Shown here: piece by piece, positions 41,495 to 49,437 of the stretch
Layout: every line of letters begins with the position of its first letter
Numbering within the stretch: position 1 is the first letter of the stretch
Assembly: GCF_037892195.1 (NCBI RefSeq)
Contig: NZ_JATACI010000002.1
Span: 1,860,001-1,924,000 of the forward strand
Source: Yoonia sp. GPGPB17
Lineage (GTDB): Bacteria > Pseudomonadota > Alphaproteobacteria > Rhodobacterales > Rhodobacteraceae
Reading direction: 5' to 3'
DNA length: 64,000 nt
Notes under the pieces: generated by a model
Database searches by the model: none
The model's input: the letters and a program-made list of their open reading frames with translations, nothing else
Told to the model about the DNA's origin: nothing
Position numbers and translations under genes: made by a program

Positions 41495-43213
41495 TTAAAA
41501 TGTGATGGTCAGCGATGCCGCAAAGACACCGGTTTCGGGGCCATTTTCTGGCAGGTCAGTCGGTTGGCTCAGGATGTCGGCATAGCTAATGTCAAAGGCG
41601 AGGCGGCCACCCTGTGAGCGCAGACCAAAGGCAGCGCCGCTCAAAGTTCCGCCAGCAATGTCAAATGACGGTTGTGGCGCAATCCGCCCCAGATCGAATG
41701 CAAAATAAGGGACGAGCTGGCCAAATGTGCGGGCGTAAGCGGGATCAGAAAATGCATTGAGTGGTGCGGCAAACTCATTGCGCAACATCACGCCGCGATT
41801 GCCAAACATAAGCGATGACTCTGATCCACGCACGCTGCTGTCTCCACCTAGTGAGATCTGCTCAGAGCCAAACAGCAAATCATCAGACCATTGCGCGGTC
41901 AAACGTGCATCATAGTTGACCGGTTGCGTCGCTGCCATGAAGTCACGTGAATACCCCACAGACAAATCGTACTTCGTGAACTGCGCGCGGGGTGAGCCAT
42001 CGGCTGCCTCACCGTCATCAAGAGCGCCCCAAATGTCCAATCCACGAGATACACTGATTGAACCAGAGCCCTGGCCGCCCCAGACTTGTCGGCTATGGGA
42101 GATATCAAAGTCAAAGATGGACAATCGACGGCTCGAGACATCGACCCGGCTGCCCAAGATAAAGCTTTCAGTTTCTTTGGCGGTCAGTGTTCCGGTCAGG
42201 GTGGTTTTCGATATTTGGTCGCGATGCAACACGCGTGATGCCGTCAGGCCAGCGGTGCTTGAGTTCCCCGATGTTTCAATTGGCCCAAGTGCACCTTCAA
42301 TCTCGGACCGGTAAGCGTTGCGATCTCCATCAATTGCAAAAGTCCAATAACCATAAGGAACCTCAAATTTTGCCGTCCACGTGTCACCGTTTGGCCGATC
42401 ATTGGAAAATGCCAGCGGATGATCGTCCATAGATCTTTGATAGCTGAACGCAATCGTATCATTGAGCCCTAGCAGATCATCAAAACCTAAGCTCAAACGC
42501 GTCTGAAATTCGCCGGTAGAGGCGCTGCCCAGATCATTGAAACTGAGTGAGCCATGCCAGGGGCGGCCTGCCTCACGGCTCACCGCCAAAATGGACCCAC
42601 CTTGTTCAGCGCCAGCCGCGATTTGCATTGTCGCATCAACCGAACGCAATCGGCTTAGCTGATCCAATCCCTGCTCAATATCCCGAAGGTTGACTGGCTC
42701 CCCAATCATCGCTGGGAAGGCGGTGGCGCGCTGCCCGCGAAGGCTTTGTTCATCGCGGTTCATGACAATCGCTTCGAGCTTACCTTCGACGACCACAACC
42801 TTGAGCGTTCCATCAGACAGGTCTTGCTCGGGCAGGAAAGCGCGTGCAGCTACGTAGCCTGTTTCGACGTAGGCAAATGTGACAGCTTCAAGTACTGAGT
42901 TGATTTCTGCCAAACCCAGACATTGGGCCTCAAAAGGAGCGACCAGCTCTTCAATCCGGTTCAACGGGATAAGCGTCACGTCGCGGACATCTACCGTATC
43001 AACATCTATGCACGTCTGCCCATCAAGGGTGCGTGCTGGCACAGGCGGTTGGGGACGTACACCCGAGGGCGCTCGCAGCGGGCTCTCAACCTGTTGTTGT
43101 GATCTCTCTCGCTCAATTGCCGCTGCCTGAGCAGCAGCATCATCGATTGCTGTTTGTGCGATCACGGATGAACCACAAACCACAAACGTCGCGGCTAGCC
43201 CCGTTGCCCTCAT
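41495..43213 (-). CDS. cdiB: CdiB/TpsB-type two-partner-secretion outer-membrane transporter
   Basis: The 572-aa protein has a signal peptide (MRATGLAATFVVCGSSVIA), a POTRA-like periplasmic domain with the cysteine pair at QTCIDVD and AQCLGLAEIN, an AFLPEQDLSDGTLKVVVVEG segment typical of the ShlB/FhaC/HecB family, and a C-terminal beta barrel ending in an aromatic residue (SLTITF). It would export the CdiA-like protein encoded 35 bp downstream by recognising its TPS domain. Its start overlaps the stop of the IalB-like gene by four bases (ATGA). Length is normal for TpsB. Confidence 0.93.
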   Translation of the reverse strand: MRATGLAATFVVCGSSVIAQTAIDDAAAQAAAIERERSQQQVESPLRAPSGVRPQPPVPARTLDGQTCIDVDTVDVRDVTLIPLNRIEELVAPFEAQCLGLAEINSVLEAVTFAYVETGYVAARAFLPEQDLSDGTLKVVVVEGKLEAIVMNRDEQSLRGQRATAFPAMIGEPVNLRDIEQGLDQLSRLRSVDATMQIAAGAEQGGSILAVSREAGRPWHGSLSFNDLGSASTGEFQTRLSLGFDDLLGLNDTIAFSYQRSMDDHPLAFSNDRPNGDTWTAKFEVPYGYWTFAIDGDRNAYRSEIEGALGPIETSGNSSTAGLTASRVLHRDQISKTTLTGTLTAKETESFILGSRVDVSSRRLSIFDFDISHSRQVWGGQGSGSISVSRGLDIWGALDDGEAADGSPRAQFTKYDLSVGYSRDFMAATQPVNYDARLTAQWSDDLLFGSEQISLGGDSSVRGSESSLMFGNRGVMLRNEFAAPLNAFSDPAYARTFGQLVPYFAFDLGRIAPQPSFDIAGGTLSGAAFGLRSQGGRLAFDISYADILSQPTDLPENGPETGVFAASLTITF

Positions 43214-43799
43214 TCGCTGACACCTCTTTGGTCAACTGGCAACTCTGCTTGTGACATCGCATCGAAGCCGCGCGTAAAACCGCGTAGCGAAAATACGATC
43301 CGTACAACTTGGCCATCCAGCAAACGGAGATATGCGGTGCCCTCAACTTGTCGCTTCATGGTGTCGATAAGCGAAGCATTCCCAGGCACAATGACCCAAC
43401 AGCCAACTTCGTTACAGTTGCGGTAACGTATGAGCTGCGGCTCTGCGCTACCAAATGAAAGGCCAAAATCCGATGGCAGATGCACATCTTTTGGTGTGAG
43501 AATGACAAGCGCCCAGTCAACATCGCTTGCTTGATCAACAGCACGCGACAACGCAATATTCAATACTTCGACCTGCCGACCATCCTGCTCGACCAGTACA
43601 GACTGTGACAACTCACAGCCAATGGGTTCACCTAACTCTTGCGTCAGGATGCACCGATACTGCCAATCCTCGAAAGCCTCTGAGAGCACAGTTGGTGCGT
43701 TAGTGCTTAAGCAGTATCAGCATCAACTGCGCCTTGAGCTGAAGCGAACGTTGTGAAAAGAAGTCCAGCGGCGATCAGCGCCAACCATCTCACTATCAT
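43210..43799 (-). pseudogene. Invasion-associated locus B (IalB)-like secreted protein, frameshifted after the signal peptide
   Basis: The mature part (43210-43689 frame) has the IalB pattern: FEDWQYRCILTQ, GCELSQSVLV, W.LVILTPKDVHLPSDFGLSF, NCNEVGCWVIVPG, SLRGFTRGFDAM. In another frame, starting at 43799, lies a good signal peptide (MIVRWLALIAAGLLFTTFASAQG) that runs into TAA at 43707-43709. Joining them needs one indel near 43700, so the gene is either inactivated or mis-sequenced. IalB-like proteins are periplasmic; a role as a partner of the TPS exporter is suggested only by the four-base overlap with cdiB. Confidence 0.75.
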
Positions 43800-44159
43800 A
43801 AACCGAATCCATACCACCTATGCGTGAGTTCGGTATTAGCCGATTATGGCTAAAATTTGAAATATCTTACAAAGATCAATTGTTCCCTGTTTTTGTGAGA
43901 TAAGGTTGGGTTTGCGCAGTCTGATAGCGATTTTTCTCTCAAGGCTTTGAAGCGGACGCCAGCGGCCAATAGGAGGCTCTATCTGAATGCGCTCGGGATT
44001 ATCACCGTACTGTGGCTTGGCATGCGCTCAAAGGCTGATGTTGCATGCTGTGCTGTCGGATCTGTAGCCAACGCCGCTTCTTGCCGCGAGGCAAGAAGCA
44101 ATATCACTACCCCAATAATCGCAGAAAATTGTGAATAAATCGTTAACGGGGCTGATTTC
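43800..44159. other. Intergenic region upstream of the CDI operon
   Basis: This 360-bp region contains the presumable promoter for the minus-strand CDI genes and, further right, a perfect GNRA-looped hairpin (44076-44099). A 63-codon open frame (43947-44138) has no family resemblance and no convincing ribosome-binding site. I find no other gene. Confidence 0.5.
44076..44099. repeat. Perfect 10-bp hairpin with GCGA tetraloop
   Basis: GCTTCTTGCC (44076-44085) and GGCAAGAAGC (44090-44099) pair perfectly around GCGA, a GNRA-type tetraloop if transcribed on plus. No T-run follows on either strand, so it is not an obvious terminator. Its role is unknown. Confidence 0.5.
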
Positions 44160-44454
44160 TTGTCGCACATACGCAAACGTCTTAACGCGGGGGATGCCTT
44201 GGTCGTTTGGGACTTGGACCGTGCGTGGCGTTCTGCCAAAGATGCACTGATCGAATTGGACCGGCTTCAAGCCAGTGACGCCGTCTCAACGCTCAAGGAA
44301 CAAATCCGGTCTGCCGACAAACAGGTCGAAGCACTCCTAACCCGCATCATCGACGCCGCGAATCCAACCTCCATTCAAGCCTATGAAAACAAAATCGCAG
44401 CCCTACAACGCAACAAACTCTCCTTGCAAGAACAACTCACACATCGAACCGCTC
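44160..44454 (+). pseudogene. Internally deleted serine recombinase remnant
   Basis: The frame starts at a TTG and fuses two parts of a large serine recombinase. The first is a piece of the catalytic domain (IRKRLNAGDALVVWDLDRAWRS, the late part of the resolvase fold). The second is the C-terminal coiled-coil (STLKEQIRSADKQVEALLTRI, NPTSIQAYENKIAALQR), which matches the arrangement in the recombinase tail at 62.5 kb. The catalytic serine end and zinc ribbon are missing, and the frame breaks into the truncated glutaredoxin gene near 44454. It is non-functional. Confidence 0.7.
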
Positions 44455-44721
44455 CTAGCCGCCAACGCGTTCGCCTTCGATCCATGCTTGGGGCGTCGTC
44501 TTAACGTCGTGCTCGGCCTTAAAAGCGTTAACTTCAGCACGGGTTCGAAAAAGCCGGTCATCGACATCATATCCCTGACGTTCCAGCAGCCAGCGCGCCT
44601 TTTGACCGGATGGGCACAGATGATCTGGTAGAGCCATCCGGTACAGCACAGCTATCTTGCCCACCGCCACTTCGGCCGGGTTTGTATCAATGTCTGCAAC
44701 GTCGCGTGTGTCTTTGGGCAT
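44455..44721 (-). pseudogene. Truncated glutaredoxin-like protein of a metal-resistance cassette
   Basis: The start at 44721 (MPKDTRDVADIDTNP) gives 88 aa ending GERVGG with a TAG that comes from the junction with the recombinase remnant. The glutaredoxin core is visible: IAVLYRMALPDHLCPSGQKAR (a CPxx-type redox site reduced to one cysteine), then AEHDVKTTPQAWIEGERVGG, the cis-Pro and GG glutathione-binding region. The last helix is missing. It is divergent from csoR and shares its operator region, so it was probably copper-controlled. Confidence 0.68.
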
Positions 44722-44764
44722 TGGCTTCTCCGACGATCTACTTGCGTGGGCATTTCTCAATTCT

Positions 44765-44785
44765 ATATACCCCCATAGGGTATAT
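44765..44785. promoter_or_regulatory. CsoR-type operator
   Basis: ATATACCC and GGGTATAT (44765-44772 and 44778-44785) form a perfect 8-bp inverted repeat with a 5-bp spacer. AT-flanked CCC/GGG palindromes of this kind are typical operators of the CsoR/RcnR family. It lies between the truncated glutaredoxin gene and csoR (start 44855), placed to control both. Confidence 0.7.
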
Positions 44786-44854
44786 GATCAGGAGTGTGAG
44801 CTTTGGTTCCGCACGCACTCGACTTTTTGTCTGCTACCATGCGAAAAGAGAGCC

Positions 44855-45127
44855 ATGCACGAAAACCGCGAAGCTACTTTGAAACGTCTAAAACGCTTGG
44901 AAGGACAGGTCCGTGGGATCGCCCGGATGGTCGAAGAGGACCGCTATTGCGTTGACGTCCTAACGCAGATTGCGGCGGTGCGCGCTGCGCTGAAAGGCGT
45001 CGAAAAGCTCGTGATCGATGATCATGCGTCGCATTGTATCGAGGATGCACTTGCCTCGGGTGATCGTGAGGACCAGCGGGCGAAGTTCACCGAACTCCTA
45101 GAACTGCTCGACAAGGCGCGCGGCTAA
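44855..45127 (+). CDS. csoR: CsoR-family copper-sensing repressor
   Basis: This 90-aa all-helical protein fits the CsoR/RcnR (DUF156) family: LKRLEGQVRGIARMVEEDRYC, DVLTQIAAVRAAL. Metal ligands are C32, H57 and C61 (H-x3-C), the C-H-C set of copper(I)-sensing CsoR rather than the histidine-rich set of RcnR. Copper binding would release it from the palindrome 70 bp upstream. The start at 44855 is preferred over the frame's upstream extension, which would run through the operator. It converges with copD (4-bp gap). Confidence 0.88.
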   Translation: MHENREATLKRLKRLEGQVRGIARMVEEDRYCVDVLTQIAAVRAALKGVEKLVIDDHASHCIEDALASGDREDQRAKFTELLELLDKARG

Positions 45128-45131
45128 GTCG

Positions 45132-46010
45132 TCAAAGATTTACGGGTGGTGTCGTTACACTTGTGATCGTTGCCGTTGCCAACAGGATCATCACGACGGC
45201 CAGCATTTCCATTGAAATACAACGCCGCAGGGCATGGGTTGCGCCGGGCTTCTCAGCACGCAAGGCAGGGACCAGCCTCACCTTATTCCAAGCCGCAAAG
45301 CCCAGGAGGACTGCGACAATAGCGACTTTGACCAAAAGGGCCGAGCCGTAGGCCGTTCCAAATAGCGCAGTCACAGAGCCTGAAAGGAGGAAGGCCAGCG
45401 TTGTGCCTACAATGATCAGGACGGCCACTCCGATAGCGGCGAGGTTTCCAAAGTGGTGCAACAGATCAGCACCATCAGGGACAAGTGCCGCCCGACGCAA
45501 TGGCACAAGCGCACCAACCCAGAAAGCAGCGGCTAGAAGATGTAGCACCAGCAGGACTGCGAGTCCTGCTTTGGGCTCCCCAAGAGCGTGGCCTACCTGA
45601 GCAAAGGATATCGCCACGGCAACGGTCCCTACCAAAGCGATCCAGTGGCCTATACGGGGGACTAAGATCGCCAGTAACGCAAGTTCGCCTATCCCGCGCC
45701 AAATCGCGGCGGTCCCAAGTGGACTTTCCCAAACAAAGCCGAGCATCATTGGGTCGGTCGCGCCCTCAAGGCCCATGCCGGATATCCGTGCCGCACGAAT
45801 GCCGAAGCGGACGGCTAGGACGACGAGACCGACAAGGGCCGCACCAACAGCGAGCTTCCGTGCCAGCTGGAGGACGGACCCGTCGGCACGCTTTGCGAAG
45901 ACAAAGGAAAACAGAACGCCCCCCATCGCGACGAGTGCCGCGCCATAGCCAGTTGCTTTGGCCAAGATGGCCAAAACGGCAAGGCTATCGATGGGGGCCA
46001 GTCCGGTCAC
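45132..46010 (-). CDS. copD: CopD-family copper-resistance membrane protein
   Basis: The 292-aa protein has about eight hydrophobic helices and CopD-like histidines: SFAQVGHALGE, VLHLLAAAFWVGALVPL, and HHFGNLAAIGV. Starts with GTG at 46010, overlapping the copC stop (GTGA). CopD acts with CopC in periplasmic copper handling; direction of transport differs among species. Last gene of the minus-strand copper operon. Confidence 0.9.
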   Translation of the reverse strand: MTGLAPIDSLAVLAILAKATGYGAALVAMGGVLFSFVFAKRADGSVLQLARKLAVGAALVGLVVLAVRFGIRAARISGMGLEGATDPMMLGFVWESPLGTAAIWRGIGELALLAILVPRIGHWIALVGTVAVAISFAQVGHALGEPKAGLAVLLVLHLLAAAFWVGALVPLRRAALVPDGADLLHHFGNLAAIGVAVLIIVGTTLAFLLSGSVTALFGTAYGSALLVKVAIVAVLLGFAAWNKVRLVPALRAEKPGATHALRRCISMEMLAVVMILLATATITSVTTPPVNL

Positions 46011-46351
46011 TCAGTGACCGTGAAGGAGAAGCTGCCCTGCATCGGATGACCGTCCGACGCCATACCGCGCCAATCGAAGCGATAGCTTCCGGGCGGAAGC
46101 TCTTCCGATGGCAAAGCCCGGAACTCTGTAGCGGGGTCCATACCTGTCTCGCGTTCGATTTCGACATCTCCGTCTGGAGAGGTAAGCGTGACTGATATGA
46201 TGCGCATCGGATCATCGAACCGCATTGAAAGCTCCGGCACTTCTGTGACTGTCGCACCGTCGGCGGGTGTTGTTGCCTCAGACTTCGAATGGGCAAAGGC
46301 AAGACCGGGAGCAACTACAACGGCCAAGCCGAGAAGAGTTTGTTTGATCAT
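46007..46351 (-). CDS. copC: CopC-family periplasmic copper-binding protein
   Basis: This 114-aa protein has a signal peptide (MIKQTLLGLAVVVAPGLAFA) leaving His at the mature N-terminus (HSKSEATTP), and a later SDGHPMQG. These are the Cu(II) ligands of CopC (amino-terminal His brace plus Asp/His). The fold is a small beta-sandwich (YRFDWRGMASDGH). It would carry copper in the periplasm and pair with CopD, with which it overlaps by four bases. Confidence 0.9.
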   Translation of the reverse strand: MIKQTLLGLAVVVAPGLAFAHSKSEATTPADGATVTEVPELSMRFDDPMRIISVTLTSPDGDVEIERETGMDPATEFRALPSEELPPGSYRFDWRGMASDGHPMQGSFSFTVTE

Positions 46352-46363
46352 CTGAGTATTCCT

Positions 46364-46828
46364 CTATTCGGACTGGGCGTTCAGTTCGTAGTGGTACTGA
46401 CGAAGGTCGTCGGGCCAAGTTGACTTGATGAAGGAGAGCACTGCAATGATTTCGTCATCGCTGAGCATGCCACCATAGACAGGCATGCCGGACGGTGGCG
46501 CGTTCTCCATCAGACCTGCAAGCCCGTACTTGGTCAGGGTGAAAAGCGTTTCGTCATCATGGTGCCATGTGTGCCCAGTGGCATCATGCGGCGGGGCTGG
46601 CAGCAATCCATCCTCGCCACGTATCCGCCAGTTTGGCTGCCCCTCCAAACGCGCACCATGGCAAGCGGCACATTGGTCTGTGTAGATGCTTTGGCCCACG
46701 GCGATCACTTCGGCGTCGTCAGGCTTCAAAATACCAACCGCTTGGGAGGGTTGCGCCAGAACAAATGCGGCGGCCAAACCGGCGAGCGCGAGCCCGCCGG
46801 TTAGCAAAGCGGCTTTCCGACTTACCAT
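46364..46828 (-). CDS. Periplasmic class I cytochrome c
   Basis: The 154-aa protein has an N-terminal signal/anchor helix (LTGGLALAGLAAAFVLA) and a heme motif CAACH (in YTDQCAACHGARLEG), with a late Met in PPSGMPVYGGMLSDDEI as probable axial ligand. Cytochromes of this type often occur in copper-resistance cassettes next to copC and a DUF411 gene. Its start overlaps the stop of the DUF411 gene (TGATG). Electron partner unknown. Confidence 0.88.
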   Translation of the reverse strand: MVSRKAALLTGGLALAGLAAAFVLAQPSQAVGILKPDDAEVIAVGQSIYTDQCAACHGARLEGQPNWRIRGEDGLLPAPPHDATGHTWHHDDETLFTLTKYGLAGLMENAPPSGMPVYGGMLSDDEIIAVLSFIKSTWPDDLRQYHYELNAQSE

Positions 46829-47214
46829 CAGGTGTCGAACGGCTGCGCGGTGCCAGCGCGGTAGTACACCGTGCCGGTGTCAGCCTCTCCACCAAATGCG
46901 ATGACATCGTAGCGGGCGGACGGGTCGTCGCCCATGCCAGGAGAGCCCATCGGCATGCCCGGAACAGCAAGCCCAGTAATGTCCGGACGGTCCTGCAAAA
47001 CGGCTTCCAGTGCTTCGAATGGCACATGCCCTTCGAAGACATATCCATCCGCTTCAATGGTGTGACAGGAGGCGAGCTCAAGCGGAATGCCACGCTCTGA
47101 CTTCTGCGCATCGGGGTCGGTCAGTTCCTCGACGATGACGGCGTAGCCGCGTGCGCGAGCTAGGTCAGCCCAGGCGTGACAGCACCCGCAGCCAGGCGAA
47201 GCGAGAACGCGCAT
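46828..47214 (-). CDS. DUF411 metal-binding protein, N-terminally shortened
   Basis: This 128-aa protein has the DUF411 core: SPGCGCCHAWADL (redox/metal cysteines CGCC), HTIEADGYVFEGHVP, and GLAVPGMPMGSPGM. DUF411 proteins are periplasmic and linked with copper and silver resistance. The usual signal peptide is missing: in frame upstream there are only four residues and then a stop. Position 47220 is therefore likely a break in the cassette, and the protein would stay in the cytoplasm as given. Confidence 0.8.
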   Translation of the reverse strand: MRVLASPGCGCCHAWADLARARGYAVIVEELTDPDAQKSERGIPLELASCHTIEADGYVFEGHVPFEALEAVLQDRPDITGLAVPGMPMGSPGMGDDPSARYDVIAFGGEADTGTVYYRAGTAQPFDT

Positions 47215-47502
47215 AGGTGTGCCAGCAGAAGACTATGAACGGGACGACTTGCCCGATGGCTTTGAGACAGCAAGTAACAGAACTGGTCAACTTCAAGCTC
47301 ACCAAGTTCCAAACGTAGTCGATCTATTTGGGTACGTGATTGATTAGCAATGCAATTGAGCAGCCGGATAATGGGGCTTGATAGACTAGACGCCTTTGCT
47401 CGCAGCAACCCAGGATAACCTAGCGGTCAGTCTTGTAGCAGAAAAAGCTTCGCAACCTTCAGTATGAAGGGATCACTAAGTGCAGTCACATTTGTAGAGT
47501 CT

Positions 47503-47976
47503 TTACCCCATTGCCGAGTGCACCGACACACCATGGATCAAAGTTTCTCCGGCACCCTTTTCAAAGAAGATGTACCTGCCTTGACGGCAAGGGATTACCG
47601 GGGTCGCTACATCATAGTAGTCTATGCCTTCCGGAACTCTCAGTACACTAGGAAAGTCGTCTTGCACTAGGTCGGTATAGTCAATTGACTTGCAGATTCT
47701 GATTTCTGAACCATGCACCAAAGAGCTTACTGTCAGCGCGACGGTGTAGTTTTCACCTGGTAAACTAAGTCCAAACTCAAACTGCTCATGGTAGAGCGAT
47801 AGTCCAGTGCCAACAGAACCTATTGTCGCCGTACGGAGTGAATACTCACCTGTGACAAAGAGTTGAGTATCTGTTCGTCCGATGGCTACAGATTTCCCCA
47901 AATCAATGTTGTGGCCATACTGTGCGAAGTTGATCGTTCGCGGCACTCCTAACGGAAGTAGTCCGATCTTAAACAT
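47503..47976 (-). CDS. Unknown protein, partner of the glycine-repeat protein
   Basis: This 157-aa protein overlaps the end of the glycine-repeat gene by 8 bp and starts MFKIGLLPLGVPR. It looks like a beta-rich soluble protein (alternating hydrophobic strands: QLFVTGEYSLRTATIG, FEFGLSLPGENYTVALTV), with two cysteines (IRICKSI, VIPCRQG). No signal peptide and no known domain. Coupled translation suggests it works with the repeat protein. Confidence 0.62.
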   Translation of the reverse strand: MFKIGLLPLGVPRTINFAQYGHNIDLGKSVAIGRTDTQLFVTGEYSLRTATIGSVGTGLSLYHEQFEFGLSLPGENYTVALTVSSLVHGSEIRICKSIDYTDLVQDDFPSVLRVPEGIDYYDVATPVIPCRQGRYIFFEKGAGETLIHGVSVHSAMG

Positions 47977-49129
47977 CCACGGTGCCCTCGACTACTTCCG
48001 CAAAGAACTCAACTACATCAAATTGCGTGGCCACCCTTGGACCATCTTCTTTACCTTGCAAACCGTTTCTTCCAGGTCTCCGAACAGCGCCGTTTTCTGC
48101 TGGTGTCTTAGGTACGAAACCGTCTTCTCCAGGATCATTGGTTTTACCTTGCCGTCTACCTGGAACAGTGTTTGAACCGGGATATCCCGGCCCCCCTCCT
48201 TTTCCGGCCTTTCCATGGTTTCCGCGGCGCCCATATCCAAAGGGATTGTTGCCGCCTATTCCTGGCTCGCTGATCGCGTCTCCAATCCAAGGCAAACCGG
48301 CTGAGCTCTCAACTAAAATAGAAACGTCGCCACCGTCTCCACCGTTGCCGTTTCGACCTGTGGAGCCACCATGACCACCTCGTCCAGCATCACCCCCATC
48401 TCCGCCGCGACCCGCGTTACCCGCTCTGTGAAATAGATTGCCTTTCCCTCCATCTCCACCGCGACCACCATTCCGCCCATTTCCGCCATTTCCACCGTGT
48501 TGGCCATTGCCGCCGTTCCCACCGTCCGCGCCACTAGACTCGACAACCGCGCTTGACCCAAACGTGAATGATCCAGCAAAGATAGAGATTGAACGACCAC
48601 TTTCTCCATTCGTCGCGTTGCCACCCGACTTTCCATTTTGACCTGGCAAACCGTCTTTTCCGTCGTCCGCGTCCCCACCATCTGAACCAGTCTTGTCGGA
48701 CCCATGCAGACCATTTGCTCCATCGTTCTCCCCATGTGGACCGTCAGCCGCTCTACCCTCACGGTCCCTACCATGGTCGCCAGCCTTTGCGCCAAAAGAC
48801 TTGACCAAGAGCTCTCCAATAACTCTTTGCGCCCGAATTCTCAGATTGATATTTGTTTCCAGTACTGCGCCGCGCTCAAAGGTAAGGTCGTTGTCGACGA
48901 TCAAGGTAAGCGTACTTTCGCGCAAACTATCACTGAATTGAATCTTTGTTTCTCCAGAGATGGTCAAGTTTTCGAAGCGCTGAACCAATTCATCGGTTCT
49001 CAGCGATGACTTTTCAGAAAGGCCCAAGGCCGCAGCACTTGGAGCACTGATATTTTTAAGGCATATTTCAACTAGCTTGCTGGTGCTAATTTCATCTGAA
49101 ATAAACCTAAAAGGCCCAATCTCAATCAT
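47969..49129 (-). CDS. Glycine-rich triplet-repeat protein
   Basis: The 386-aa protein has an N-terminal 110-residue soluble part without signal peptide (MIEIGPFRFISDEIS to VIGELLVKSFGAKAG). From about residue 115 to 290 it consists largely of G-x-G/G-G-x triplets (GGNGGNGQHGGNGGNGRNGG-type), interrupted by a beta-like island around SISIFAGSFTFGSSAVVESS. The C-terminal 70 residues are charged. The repeat is Gly-Gly/Asp/Asn-rich and lacks regular proline, so it is not a collagen helix of the usual type; a polyglycine-II-like bundle is possible. Function unknown. Confidence 0.68.
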   Translation of the reverse strand: MIEIGPFRFISDEISTSKLVEICLKNISAPSAAALGLSEKSSLRTDELVQRFENLTISGETKIQFSDSLRESTLTLIVDNDLTFERGAVLETNINLRIRAQRVIGELLVKSFGAKAGDHGRDREGRAADGPHGENDGANGLHGSDKTGSDGGDADDGKDGLPGQNGKSGGNATNGESGRSISIFAGSFTFGSSAVVESSGADGGNGGNGQHGGNGGNGRNGGRGGDGGKGNLFHRAGNAGRGGDGGDAGRGGHGGSTGRNGNGGDGGDVSILVESSAGLPWIGDAISEPGIGGNNPFGYGRRGNHGKAGKGGGPGYPGSNTVPGRRQGKTNDPGEDGFVPKTPAENGAVRRPGRNGLQGKEDGPRVATQFDVVEFFAEVVEGTVDV

Positions 49130-49437
49130 ATTCTTTGCTCCAAATTCACCGCAGCGTAGCGCACCACACTATTTGCTAGCTTCATTGTTCAGGCATTTTA
49201 GTCAACCCATTCTCTAGCTGCGCAAGTGTTGTGGTCGCGCCAGCGTTTGGAAATCGAGCAGTGAGCAAACCTATTGGTGAACACGGCGTCGGCCGCAATC
49301 TCAAATTGCTGCAGTGCAAGTCATCCATGCATGTTTAATTAGCGCGAAACCGGCAATCGCACATTTGCTGGTCTACTTTGAGGCTCATTTTCTCGCAACA
49401 TGCGCGAGAACCGATGAACACGAGAAGGAGGCGTTGC
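49130..49437. other. Region upstream of the mobilisation genes, with a candidate oriT hairpin
   Basis: No gene is visible. Near its right end TTCTCGC (49390-49396) and GCGAGAA (49404-49410) form a perfect 7-bp inverted repeat with a 7-nt loop, 28 bp before the coiled-coil gene that precedes the relaxase. An inverted repeat directly upstream of mob genes is where an oriT would be; no nic site can be read with confidence. Confidence 0.4.

Noticed and set aside
43947..44138. 63-codon frame with a short hydrophobic stretch upstream of the recombinase remnant
   Set aside because: No ribosome-binding site, no family features, and it contains the perfect hairpin, so it is probably non-coding.
47160..47408. 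82-codon minus frame upstream of the DUF411 gene as a possible missing N-terminus
   Set aside because: It is out of frame with the DUF411 core and has no signal-peptide character; the signal is simply absent.
47969..49129. Calling the glycine-repeat protein a collagen
   Set aside because: Regular G-x-y triplets with proline are lacking; many units are GG-x with Asn, Asp or Arg, so the collagen helix is doubtful.
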